Assembly (NCBI GenBank): GCA_003138855.1
Contig: PLHF01000116.1
Location: 1-58,464, forward strand
Direction of reading: 5' to 3'
Length of the DNA: 58,464 nucleotides
From: Acidimicrobiaceae bacterium
GTDB lineage: Bacteria > Actinomycetota > Acidimicrobiia > Acidimicrobiales > RAAP-2
Below, in pieces: positions 24,547-31,578 of this stretch. The notes below the pieces were generated by a model. The model saw only the letters and a program-made list of their open reading frames with translations, was not told the DNA's origin and ran no database searches. Position numbers and translations under genes: made by a program. Position 1 is the first letter of the stretch. The number at the start of each line of letters is the position of its first letter.

Positions 24547-25332
24547 TCAGCGGAACAGGTCCTCTCCCGGCGGCCGGATGATCTCCCCTGCCACCGAGGC
24601 TGTCCGCAGCCACCGGGGATCGACCCCGCGCACCACCGCAGCGGGTATGCCCCGGTCCTTCCCCATCACCAGGTCGGCGGCACCGGCCAGCTCGTCGGCG
24701 ATACACACCTCGGTGGCCTCGAGCACCCGGCCGGTGGCGTCGGCCGTGCCGCGCAGGTCGACCACCCCAGCGATGCCGGCGATGCCGATGGCCACGTCGG
24801 TGACGCCCTGTCGCCAGGTCCGGCCGAACGTGTCCGAGATGACGACCCCGACCGACACCCGGTGCCGGTGCTCGAGCGCCTCACGGATGCGGCGCGCCGA
24901 CCGGTCAGGGTCGAGGGGCAGGAGGGCCGCCGTCCCGGCCTCGACGTTGGAAAGGTCCACCCCGGCGTTGGCGCAGACGAACCCATGCCTGGTTTCGGTG
25001 ATCAACAGGTCGCCGCGCCGACGGATGATCCGCACCGACTCGCTCTCGACCAGGGCCCGCTTGGCGTCGGCATCGACCGGGTCGATGGCGACCAGCCGAC
25101 CCTCGGCCTTCGACACCACCTTCTGGGTCACCACCAGGACGTCACCGTCGGCGATGCCGGCGGGGACCGGCGACTCCTCGTCATGGGGGCCGCACAACAG
25201 GTCGGCCAACAGGGCGGCGAGGTCGTCCCCCGGGCGTATCTCACCCAGGCCGACCACCGGGAAGACGGTCAGGGCCGCCGACCGGCCCGTGGCCGACGGC
25301 GCCCCACGGCCGGCCGCATCAGCCGACGGCAT
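24547..25332 (-). CDS. cofE: Coenzyme F420-0:L-glutamate ligase, single domain
   Basis: 261 aa. GTP-dependent addition of L-glutamate to F420-0 and F420-1. Motifs: GDVLVVTQKVVSKAEGR, ETRHGFVCANAGVDLSN, SDTFGRTWRQGVTDVAIG and KDRGIPAAVVRG. It covers only the CofE half of mycobacterial FbiB; the C-terminal FMN-binding nitroreductase-like domain that reduces dehydro-F420-0 is missing. The ATG at 25332 lies inside the end of fbiA (14-nt overlap), so the two are translationally linked. Without the second domain, either archaeal-type chemistry is used or a separate reductase exists. The standalone nitroreductase at 3.9-4.5 kb is one unproven candidate. Confidence 0.92.
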   Translation of the reverse strand: MPSADAAGRGAPSATGRSAALTVFPVVGLGEIRPGDDLAALLADLLCGPHDEESPVPAGIADGDVLVVTQKVVSKAEGRLVAIDPVDADAKRALVESESVRIIRRRGDLLITETRHGFVCANAGVDLSNVEAGTAALLPLDPDRSARRIREALEHRHRVSVGVVISDTFGRTWRQGVTDVAIGIAGIAGVVDLRGTADATGRVLEATEVCIADELAGAADLVMGKDRGIPAAVVRGVDPRWLRTASVAGEIIRPPGEDLFR

Positions 25333-26245
25333 CGAGGACCGTCCGGGACAGGGCCGCCGACCGTGCCACGGAGGACATGATGGTAGGGACCACGACGCAG
25401 CGGACCCCTTCGGCCTCGACGTCAGCAGCCGACGGGGCATCGGACTCGTCGATGACCAGGGTGCCCATCCAGGAGGCGTACCACCTGGCCACTCCCACCA
25501 CCGACGACTCGAAGCCCATCTCCCGCAACAGCCGATCGGCAGGCCCTTTGAGGGCGGCCCCGGCGATGATGGGGGAGACCCCGATGATCCGCTCCCTCCG
25601 GTTCTGCAACTGCTCGAGGACGCCGGGCACGGCCAACAGGGGGCCGATGGACACGACCGGATTGGACGGGCAGACCACGATGGTCTCCGCCCGGACGATG
25701 GCCTCCAGCACCCCGGGGCCGGGTCGGGCCTGCTCTGCCCCTTCGAAGCGCACCCCGGAGACGGCGACGTCGTGCCGCATCTTCACGAAGTACTCCTGGA
25801 AGCCGACCTCCGGCCCGTCGACCAGCTGCAACCGGGTGCGGAGCGGGTCGTCGGTGACCGGAACGACGTCGACCTCCACACCCCATGCCCGGGCCAGCTC
25901 CCCGGTGACCATCCCGAGGGTTGCGCCTTCGTAGAGGCGCTGGGTCCGGTAGCAGTGGGTGGCGAGGTCCTGGTCGCCGAGGTTGAACCAGGTGACCCCG
26001 CCCAGGCGCCCGAGCGATTCCATGACCCGCCAGGTCTCGCCGGCCAGACCCCACCCGGTGTCGAGGTTGATGGCGTCGGCGAGCGTGTAGACCACCGTGT
26101 CCAGGTCGGGTGAGATGTGCAGGCCGTGGAGCACGGTGTCGTCGCCGGTGTTGACGATGGCGGTGATGTCGGTGGGAGGGACCACCTCGATCATCCCCCG
26201 CAGCATGCGGGCGGCCCCGACGCCTCCGGCCAGGGCCGTGATCAT
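25319..26245 (-). CDS. fbiA: 2-phospho-L-lactate / phosphoenolpyruvyl transferase of F420 synthesis
   Basis: 308 aa, CofD/FbiA family. Transfers the phosphoenolpyruvyl (or phospholactyl) group from its GDP/GMP-linked donor to the deazaflavin Fo, giving (dehydro)F420-0. The start ITALAGGVGAARMLRGM, then VNTGDD, SPDLDTVVYTLAD, TWFNLGDQDLATHCYRT, and CPSNPVVSIGP are family signatures. The conserved Gly-rich start lies at residue 2, so ATG 26245 is well supported. A 30-codon frame beginning just after a -10-like TAGCCT ends on this ATG (ATGA), so fbiA may be translated by coupling. It is divergent from the first GT1 gene. Confidence 0.93.
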   Translation of the reverse strand: MITALAGGVGAARMLRGMIEVVPPTDITAIVNTGDDTVLHGLHISPDLDTVVYTLADAINLDTGWGLAGETWRVMESLGRLGGVTWFNLGDQDLATHCYRTQRLYEGATLGMVTGELARAWGVEVDVVPVTDDPLRTRLQLVDGPEVGFQEYFVKMRHDVAVSGVRFEGAEQARPGPGVLEAIVRAETIVVCPSNPVVSIGPLLAVPGVLEQLQNRRERIIGVSPIIAGAALKGPADRLLREMGFESSVVGVARWYASWMGTLVIDESDAPSAADVEAEGVRCVVVPTIMSSVARSAALSRTVLDAVG

Positions 26246-26334
26246 GGGCACCGGGCGGCGCCGGGCGCGTCCGTTCCGGATCTCACCGGCCCCCTGGGCA
26301 CGGCGCCGCTCGTCGAGGGGAGGGGAGCGACCAT
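26242..26334 (-). CDS. Putative 30-aa leader peptide coupled to fbiA
   Basis: ATG 26334 lies 6 nt after the minus-strand hexamer TAGCCT (26341-26346), so transcription would start on it. The 30-codon frame is rich in Pro, Gly, Ala, Arg and Ser, and its TGA overlaps the fbiA ATG by 4 nt. No family is recognisable. It may be a regulatory leader peptide or just a ribosome-loading device; it may also be chance. Confidence 0.35.
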   Translation of the reverse strand: MVAPLPSTSGAVPRGPVRSGTDAPGAARCP

Positions 26335-26340
26335 CGGGGC

Positions 26341-26346
26341 AGGCTA
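26341..26346 (-). promoter_or_regulatory. Candidate -10 element of the fbiA-cofE operon
   Basis: TAGCCT on the minus strand. The only start codon at leaderless spacing is that of the 30-codon frame, not fbiA itself. Confidence 0.4.
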
Positions 26347-26411
26347 CCCGTCCCGTCCCGTCGCGTCGCCGCGGTTCCGGTTCGGCCCGACGAATGTGCA
26401 AGGCTCGCTGC

Positions 26412-27593
26412 GTGCCGCCGGAGCGACCCGCTACCTCCGACCAGGGCCGGCTGTCCGTCGGATTCGACGCCACTCCGTTGCTCGGTCGGCCGACCGGTGT
26501 CGGCGCGTTCTGCGCCGGCGCCCTGGCCGGCCTATCCGCACGGGCGGACGTGGAGGTGTCGGCGTTCGCCGTCAGTTGGCGGCGACGCAAGGGGATCGAC
26601 GGCCTGGTGCCGCCCGGGGTCCCGACCGGGCAGCGCCCCATGCCGGCGCGCCCCCTCCACTGGGCCTGGGGGCGCGGGCCCCGTCCGCCGGTCGAGTGGT
26701 TCATCGGCCGCCACGACGTCGTCCACGGGTCCAACTTCGTGGTCCCTCCGACCGCACACGCGGCCCGCGTGGTGACGGTCCACGACCTGACCGTCGTGCT
26801 GTACCCGGACCTGTGCGATCCACCCACCCTGGCGTACCCGGCCCTCGTCCGGCGTGCGGTCTCCGAGGGTGCGTGGGTGCACACCCCGTCGCAGTTCGTG
26901 GCGGACGAGGTGGTCGCCGAGTGGAAGGTCGACCCCGAGCGAGTGCGGGCGGTGCACCACGGGATCCCGCCCCTCCCACTCGGCGCAGCCGCCGACCCGA
27001 CCGCCGGCCCGCCGTTTGCGTTGCCGGACGGATGCTCCCGCTACCTGCTGGCCATCGGCACCATCGAGCCCCGCAAGGACTACCCGCTGTTGGTGTCCGC
27101 GTTCACGTCGCTCGCAGCCACCCATCCCGAGGTGGCGCTGGTGGTGGTGGGCGGCGACGGGTGGGGCGCGGACGCGTTCCGCGCCGCGGTTGGGGCATCG
27201 GCCGCCCGAACCCGGATCGTCCGGCCCGGCTACCTCGACGGACCGGCCCTCGCCGCCGCCCTTCGCGGTGCCGCCGTCCTCGCCTACCCGTCGATCTACG
27301 AAGGGTTCGGGTTCCCGCCGCTCCAGGCCATGGCGGCCGGGGTCCCCGTCGTGGCCACCGCGGCGGGCGCCGTGCCCGAGGTGGTCGGCGACGGCGCCAT
27401 GCTGGTGGATCCCGGTGACGGAGACGGGTTGGCCGGCGCCCTCAGCCAGGTGCTGGTGGGCGGCCCCGGCATCGACGACCTGACGGCACGCGGTGAGCTG
27501 CGCAGCCGCCGGTTCAGCTGGGAGGCATGCGCCGACGGGTTGACGGCGCTCTACCGGGACGCTCGTGATGCCGGCCCGGGGAGAACGCAATGA
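26412..27593 (+). CDS. GT1-family (GT4-like) glycosyltransferase, tandem copy 1
   Basis: 393 aa GT-B fold enzyme. The acceptor domain starts GFDATPLLGRPTGVGAF; VVTVHDLTVVLYP is the usual mid-domain signature. The donor domain has IGTIEPRKDYPLL, PGYLDGPALAAAL and the E-x7-E region SIYEGFGFPPLQAMAAG. It transfers a sugar from a nucleotide donor to an envelope glycan in the cytosol; sugar and acceptor are unknown. The GTG at 26412 is preferred because AAGGCT (26400-26405) sits 6 nt before it, like other starts here; ATG 26394 is the alternative. It is the first of three adjacent homologous genes joined by start/stop overlaps. Confidence 0.85.
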   Translation: MPPERPATSDQGRLSVGFDATPLLGRPTGVGAFCAGALAGLSARADVEVSAFAVSWRRRKGIDGLVPPGVPTGQRPMPARPLHWAWGRGPRPPVEWFIGRHDVVHGSNFVVPPTAHAARVVTVHDLTVVLYPDLCDPPTLAYPALVRRAVSEGAWVHTPSQFVADEVVAEWKVDPERVRAVHHGIPPLPLGAAADPTAGPPFALPDGCSRYLLAIGTIEPRKDYPLLVSAFTSLAATHPEVALVVVGGDGWGADAFRAAVGASAARTRIVRPGYLDGPALAAALRGAAVLAYPSIYEGFGFPPLQAMAAGVPVVATAAGAVPEVVGDGAMLVDPGDGDGLAGALSQVLVGGPGIDDLTARGELRSRRFSWEACADGLTALYRDARDAGPGRTQ

Positions 27594-28711
27594 CGGATCG
27601 CATGGCGCTGCTGATGGTGGTGGAGCAACTGAGGCGGCCGGCATCGGGTGGTATCGGCACCTATGTGCACGGCCTGCTGCAAGGCCTCGGTTCGCTCGGG
27701 CCCGATGAACGACCGGACATCGAGCTTCTGGCCAGTCGACCGAGCGGGGGGCGCCACGGGCCTGATCCGCTGGCCGGACTGGGCTATCCGCTCCACAGCT
27801 CCCGGCTTCCCGGGCCGCTCCTGACCCGTGGCTGGGATCACGGCGTCCTCCGGGCGCCCCCCGGCTTCGACGTGGTCCACGCCGTCTCACTGGCCACCCT
27901 CGAGCCGGGCCGGGCCGCCCTGGTGGTCACCGTGCACGACCTGCTGTGGCGGCGGGTACCCACCGCCTACCCGACCCGTGGGCGCCTCTGGCACGAGGCG
28001 GCACTGCGCCGCGCCCTGGCGCGTGCGCAGGCCTTCATCGTGCCTGCCGACGTCGTCGCTGACGATCTGTGCCGTGCCGGGGCGCGGCGGGACGCCGTCA
28101 CCGTGATCCCCATGGGGTCGGACCACCTGCCTCCCCCCGACCGCGCCGCCGCCGGTGCGTTGCTCGCCCGGCTGGGCATCGTCGGCCCGTTCCTGCTCAG
28201 CGTGGGGACCCTGGAGCCGCGCAAGAACCTGGAGCGGCTGGTCGAGGCCTACGGGCGCATCCGGGCGTCGCTCCCCGAGCCGTGGCCCCTGGTGCTGGTC
28301 GGTCCGTCCGGTTGGGGGGAGCAGATCCGACCTCAGCCGGGTGTGGTCCTGGCCGGACTCGTCACCGCTCCGGAGCTCTCTGCGCTCTATGCGATGGCGC
28401 GGCTGCTCGCCTACGTCCCCCTCGTCGAAGGGTTCGGGCTCCCGCCGGTCGAGGCCATGGCGTCCGGCACCCCGGTGGTGGCCAGCCCGCTGCCCAGCAC
28501 GGCCGGCGCCGCCCTCGAGATCGACCCCCTCGATACCGGGTCGATCGCGGAGGGCCTGCTCCGTGTGGCCACCGACGAGGTCCTGCGCAGCGAACTCACC
28601 GGAAGGGGAGCGGAGCGCTCGGCCGAGTTGAGCTGGTCCTCGATCGCCCGCCGACACGTCGCCGTCTGGGAGGGTGCGCGGGGCTCCTCCGCCGGGACCC
28701 GCCGTGAGTGA
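27590..28711 (+). CDS. GT1-family (GT4-like) glycosyltransferase, tandem copy 2
   Basis: 373 aa GT-B enzyme, homologous to its two neighbours. GGIGTYVHGLLQGL is at the N-terminus, VVTVHDLLWRRVP mid-domain, then SVGTLEPRKNLERLVEAY and LVEGFGLPPVEAMASGTPVV, containing the E-x7-E motif. The C-terminus is hydrophilic. ATG 27590 overlaps the previous TGA by 4 nt, and its own end overlaps the next start by 8 nt. Donor and acceptor are not predictable, but the three enzymes are most likely successive steps of one glycan assembly. Confidence 0.87.
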   Translation: MTDRMALLMVVEQLRRPASGGIGTYVHGLLQGLGSLGPDERPDIELLASRPSGGRHGPDPLAGLGYPLHSSRLPGPLLTRGWDHGVLRAPPGFDVVHAVSLATLEPGRAALVVTVHDLLWRRVPTAYPTRGRLWHEAALRRALARAQAFIVPADVVADDLCRAGARRDAVTVIPMGSDHLPPPDRAAAGALLARLGIVGPFLLSVGTLEPRKNLERLVEAYGRIRASLPEPWPLVLVGPSGWGEQIRPQPGVVLAGLVTAPELSALYAMARLLAYVPLVEGFGLPPVEAMASGTPVVASPLPSTAGAALEIDPLDTGSIAEGLLRVATDEVLRSELTGRGAERSAELSWSSIARRHVAVWEGARGSSAGTRRE

Positions 28712-29912
28712 CAAACGCATGCGTCTCTCCCTCGATGTGACCGCGGTACCTGCACAGCCGGTGGGGGCCGGTCAGTACACCCTGCAGCTGGCCGCGGCCT
28801 TGGCCGCACGATCCGACGTCGATCTGCTGCTGGTCAGTCGGCGGGCCGACCAGGACCGCTGGCGCACGATCGCCCCGATGACCCGGCTGGTCGCCGCGGC
28901 GCCGGAGGCGAGGCCCCTCCGCCTGGCCTGGGAGCAGCTGCGCCTGGCTGCGCTGCTGGACCGGCTGTCGGTCGAGGTCCACCACGGCCCGCACTACACC
29001 ATGCCCGAGCGGTCGCGGGTACCCACTGTGGTCACCGTGCACGACATGAGCTTCTTCGAAGCTCCCCAGTGGCATGAGCGGTCCAAGGTGCTGCTGTTCA
29101 AACGGGCGATCAGGGTGGCGGCCCGCCGCGCTGCAGCGGTGGTCTGCCCGAGCCGGGTCACCGCCGAGGAACTCGCCCGATGGTGCCGGGTGGACGCAGA
29201 GGTCTTCGTGGCCCCCCACGGCGTCGACACCGCGCGGTTCCGGCCGGACGAGCCCGCCCCCGGGGCCGACGCCGAATCCCTGGCGCGGCTCGATCCGCGG
29301 CTGGTGCAGGACCGTCCGCTCCTGCTCTTCGTGGGGACGCTCGAACCGCGGAAGGACGTCCCCGCCCTGGTCGCCGCGTTCGCCCGCGTCGCCGGCCGCC
29401 ACCCCGACGCCCTGTTGGTGGTGGCCGGAGGCAGGGGATGGGGCGCCGACGAGGTCGATCGGGCGGTCGACTCCTCGGGCCTTGGTTCCCGCATCGTGCG
29501 GACCGGCTACGTCGCCGACGAGGACGTCCCCGCCCTCTTCCGGTCGGCCACGGCGGCGGTCTACCCGGCGCTCTACGAAGGGTTCGGCCTTCCCGCCCTG
29601 GAGGCTCTGGCCTGTGGGGTGCCATTGGTCACCACCTCGGGCACCGCGATGGAGGAGGTGGCCGGTCCCGCCGCGGTGCTCGTAGAGCCCGGTGACCGCG
29701 CCGGCCTCGCCGACGCCCTCGATGCGATGCTCGACGGCGGGGGGAGCGAAGGCGACGCGTCCGGGGTGGATCGGCGCCGACGGGGATTCGACATCGTCGC
29801 CGGTCACACCTGGGAGGCGAGCGCCCGGCGGCACATGGCGGCCTACCGGTTCGCGGCGGGCGACCCGGCGCCCACCGGGGGTGTTGGCCCCGGCCCGCAG
29901 CCAGTAGGGTGA
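28704..29912 (+). CDS. GT1-family (GT4-like) glycosyltransferase, tandem copy 3
   Basis: 402 aa GT-B enzyme. SLDVTAVPAQPVGAGQYTLQ, VVTVHDMSFFEAPQWH, FVGTLEPRKDVPALVAAF and LYEGFGLPALEALACGVPLV correspond position by position to the two upstream genes, so the trio arose by duplication. Compared with copies 1 and 2 it has a longer segment around residues 170-190 (PHGVDTARFRPDEPAPG), which is the more usual GT4 form. GTG 28704 overlaps the previous gene by 8 nt; ATG 28719 is also possible. It ends 6 nt before the start of the reductase gene, with that gene's -10-like TAGGGT inside its last codons. Confidence 0.87.
   Translation: MSDKRMRLSLDVTAVPAQPVGAGQYTLQLAAALAARSDVDLLLVSRRADQDRWRTIAPMTRLVAAAPEARPLRLAWEQLRLAALLDRLSVEVHHGPHYTMPERSRVPTVVTVHDMSFFEAPQWHERSKVLLFKRAIRVAARRAAAVVCPSRVTAEELARWCRVDAEVFVAPHGVDTARFRPDEPAPGADAESLARLDPRLVQDRPLLLFVGTLEPRKDVPALVAAFARVAGRHPDALLVVAGGRGWGADEVDRAVDSSGLGSRIVRTGYVADEDVPALFRSATAAVYPALYEGFGLPALEALACGVPLVTTSGTAMEEVAGPAAVLVEPGDRAGLADALDAMLDGGGSEGDASGVDRRRRGFDIVAGHTWEASARRHMAAYRFAAGDPAPTGGVGPGPQPVG
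29905..29910 (+). promoter_or_regulatory. Candidate -10 element before the GDP-sugar reductase
   Basis: TAGGGT, 8 nt before GTG 29919, inside the end of the third GT1 gene. It would allow separate expression of the reductase. Confidence 0.35.
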
Positions 29913-29918
29913 TCCGTC

Positions 29919-30818
29919 GTGCGCTCCCTGATCACCGGCGGTCGCGGCTTCGTGGGCCAGTGGCTGGCCAGCCATCTCCGTGAGCTGGGCGACGACGTCG
30001 TCTCCATCGACCGGGAAATCGAGATCACCGACGCGGTCGCCCTGCTGGCCGCCTTCACCGATGCGGCCCCCGAGGCCATCTATCACCTGGCCGCCCTGAC
30101 CCACGTCGGGCAGTCGTGGGACGAGCCTCTCCGGGTGCTGGAGGTCAATGTCATCGGAACCGGGGCCCTGCTGGCGGCAGCACGCCAATGCGGCTCCGAC
30201 CCGCGGGTCCTGGTGACCAGTTCGGCCGAGGTCTACGGAGCCGTCACCGACCCCGGCCTCCTGCCTCTGCGCGAGGACTCACCGACCGCTCCGCTCACCC
30301 CGTACGCAGCGAGCAAACTGGCCGCTGAGGCGGTGGCCGCCCAGGCCCACCTCGGACACGGGCAGCACGTGATCATCGTGCGGCCGTTCAACCACATCGG
30401 ACCAGGGCAGACCCCGAACTTCGCCGTGCCGGCACTGGCCAGGCGGATCGTGGCGGCCGAGCGGAGCGGCGCAGGCACCATCCCGGTGGGGAACCTCTCG
30501 GCCCGCCGCGATTTCACCGACGTGCGTGACGTGGTGAGGGCCTATCGGCTGTTGATCGAGTCCGGCCGCCCCGGGGCCGTGTACAACGTCTGCTCGGGTC
30601 GTGACATCTCGATCAGGGAGATCGCCGACGGACTGCTCGGGCTGGCCGGCACCTCACTGGAGTTCGAGACCGACCCGTCGCTGGTACGACCGGTCGAGGT
30701 GCCGGTGCTCCGGGGGGATCCCGGTCGATTGGCGGACGCCACCGGATGGGCGCCGGCGGTGCCGCTCGAGCAGACCCTGGCCGACGTGCTGGCCTACTGG
30801 CGCACGCGCGAAGACTGA
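29919..30818 (+). CDS. GDP-4-keto-6-deoxymannose reductase-like SDR (Rmd)
   Basis: 299 aa extended SDR. GGRGFVGQWLASHL binds NAD(P). HLAALTHVGQSWDEPLR, VNVIGTGALLAAAR, SSAEVYG, YAASKLAAE (catalytic YxxxK) and RPFNHIGPGQ are characteristic of GDP-6-deoxy-4-keto-D-mannose reductases, which make GDP-D-rhamnose. The required GDP-mannose 4,6-dehydratase is not in the window. GDP-mannose itself could come from the PGI/PMI, phosphomannomutase and pyrophosphorylase genes here. GTG start 8 nt after a -10-like element. A strong terminator hairpin follows. Confidence 0.82.
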   Translation: MRSLITGGRGFVGQWLASHLRELGDDVVSIDREIEITDAVALLAAFTDAAPEAIYHLAALTHVGQSWDEPLRVLEVNVIGTGALLAAARQCGSDPRVLVTSSAEVYGAVTDPGLLPLREDSPTAPLTPYAASKLAAEAVAAQAHLGHGQHVIIVRPFNHIGPGQTPNFAVPALARRIVAAERSGAGTIPVGNLSARRDFTDVRDVVRAYRLLIESGRPGAVYNVCSGRDISIREIADGLLGLAGTSLEFETDPSLVRPVEVPVLRGDPGRLADATGWAPAVPLEQTLADVLAYWRTRED

Positions 30819-30833
30819 GCCCTCCCCGGGCGC

Positions 30834-30866
30834 GAACAACGGCCCGCTCGGAGCGGGCCGTTGTTC
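30834..30866. terminator. Strong bidirectional terminator hairpin
   Basis: GAACAACGGCCCGCT pairs perfectly with AGCGGGCCGTTGTTC around a CGG loop: a 15-bp stem, the longest seen in the window. It lies between the convergent reductase and coiled-coil genes. On the plus strand TTGTTC ends the stem, with no further U-run. Confidence 0.8.
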
Positions 30867-30967
30867 ATCGGGCCGGCAAACGGCCCTGCGAGACGCCGGC
30901 GCCCCGCAGGGCGCCGGCCGTGCCGTCGGCGAACAGGGGGGGTCGAACGCCGACGGGATCCTGACGG

Positions 30968-31369
30968 TCAGACGGCGACCGAGGGAATCATGGTGCGGAT
31001 CTGGCTCCGAGCCTCCCTGGCCTGGACATGGGCCTGCTTGGCCAGGTCACGGGCCTGGGTGGGAAGACGGTCCTCGATGGGGGCAAAGATGGCCTCTACC
31101 CGCTCGATGATCTCCTCGACCCGCTCCATCAGATCGTCGACTTTGGTGTCCACGTTGTGGATGGCCCCGCTCAAATCGGAGCGCATGGTGCTGACCCGGT
31201 CCTCGATGCCCGACTTGGGATCGGACAGCCGCTTGAGCAACTCCTGGCGCTGGACCTGAACCTGCTGGTAACCCAGCACGCCGGCGCCGATCATGACGTA
31301 GGTGGCGTCCTTGGCCACGGCTGCGATGTCCTTGGCGGCCTTGGTGATGTCGGTGTTGATCTCTGGCAT
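30968..31369 (-). CDS. Small helical / coiled-coil protein of unknown function
   Basis: 133 aa with almost no helix breakers. An N-terminal region with a weakly hydrophobic stretch (ATYVMIGAGVLGYQ, about 19-32) precedes a long amphipathic heptad-like helix (VSTMRSDLSGAIHNVDTKV, VDDLMERVEEIIERVEAIF). The composition recalls phasin or apolipoprotein-like proteins that coat lipid or polymer surfaces, but I cannot assign a family. The ATG at 31369 has GAGGAG 6 nt upstream on the minus strand. Its upstream DNA is unusually AT-rich, with a palindrome ATACA-AG-TGTAT (31438-31449). Confidence 0.7.
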   Translation of the reverse strand: MPEINTDITKAAKDIAAVAKDATYVMIGAGVLGYQQVQVQRQELLKRLSDPKSGIEDRVSTMRSDLSGAIHNVDTKVDDLMERVEEIIERVEAIFAPIEDRLPTQARDLAKQAHVQAREARSQIRTMIPSVAV

Positions 31370-31437
31370 GGCGTTCTCCTCTTGATGAGTCGGTGCAATT
31401 CCTTCGAACCACAGCGGAGCTTGGCGTCCGCCTATCG

Positions 31438-31450
31438 ATACAAGTGTATA
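31438..31450 (-). promoter_or_regulatory. AT-rich palindrome / candidate -10 upstream of the coiled-coil gene
   Basis: ATACA-AG-TGTAT is a perfect inverted repeat (31438-31449); minus-strand TATACA (31445-31450) could be a -10, with TTGCAA at 31466-31471 as a poorly spaced (15 nt) -35. It may be an operator over the promoter. Confidence 0.35.
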
Positions 31451-31562
31451 CGCGGCGATAAACATTTGCAAGCACTTCCACGACTCGCACGGGGAGCCCC
31501 TCCCGGTACCGCTACCGAACGCCGTGACCTGGGGAATCACCCTGGACCCCGTCACGGCCCGA

Positions 31563-31568
31563 TAGCGT
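31563..31568 (+). promoter_or_regulatory. Candidate -10 element before the giant GT2 gene
   Basis: TAGCGT, 10 nt before the ATG at 31579. Confidence 0.35.
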
Positions 31569-31578
31569 CTGGCCTCTG

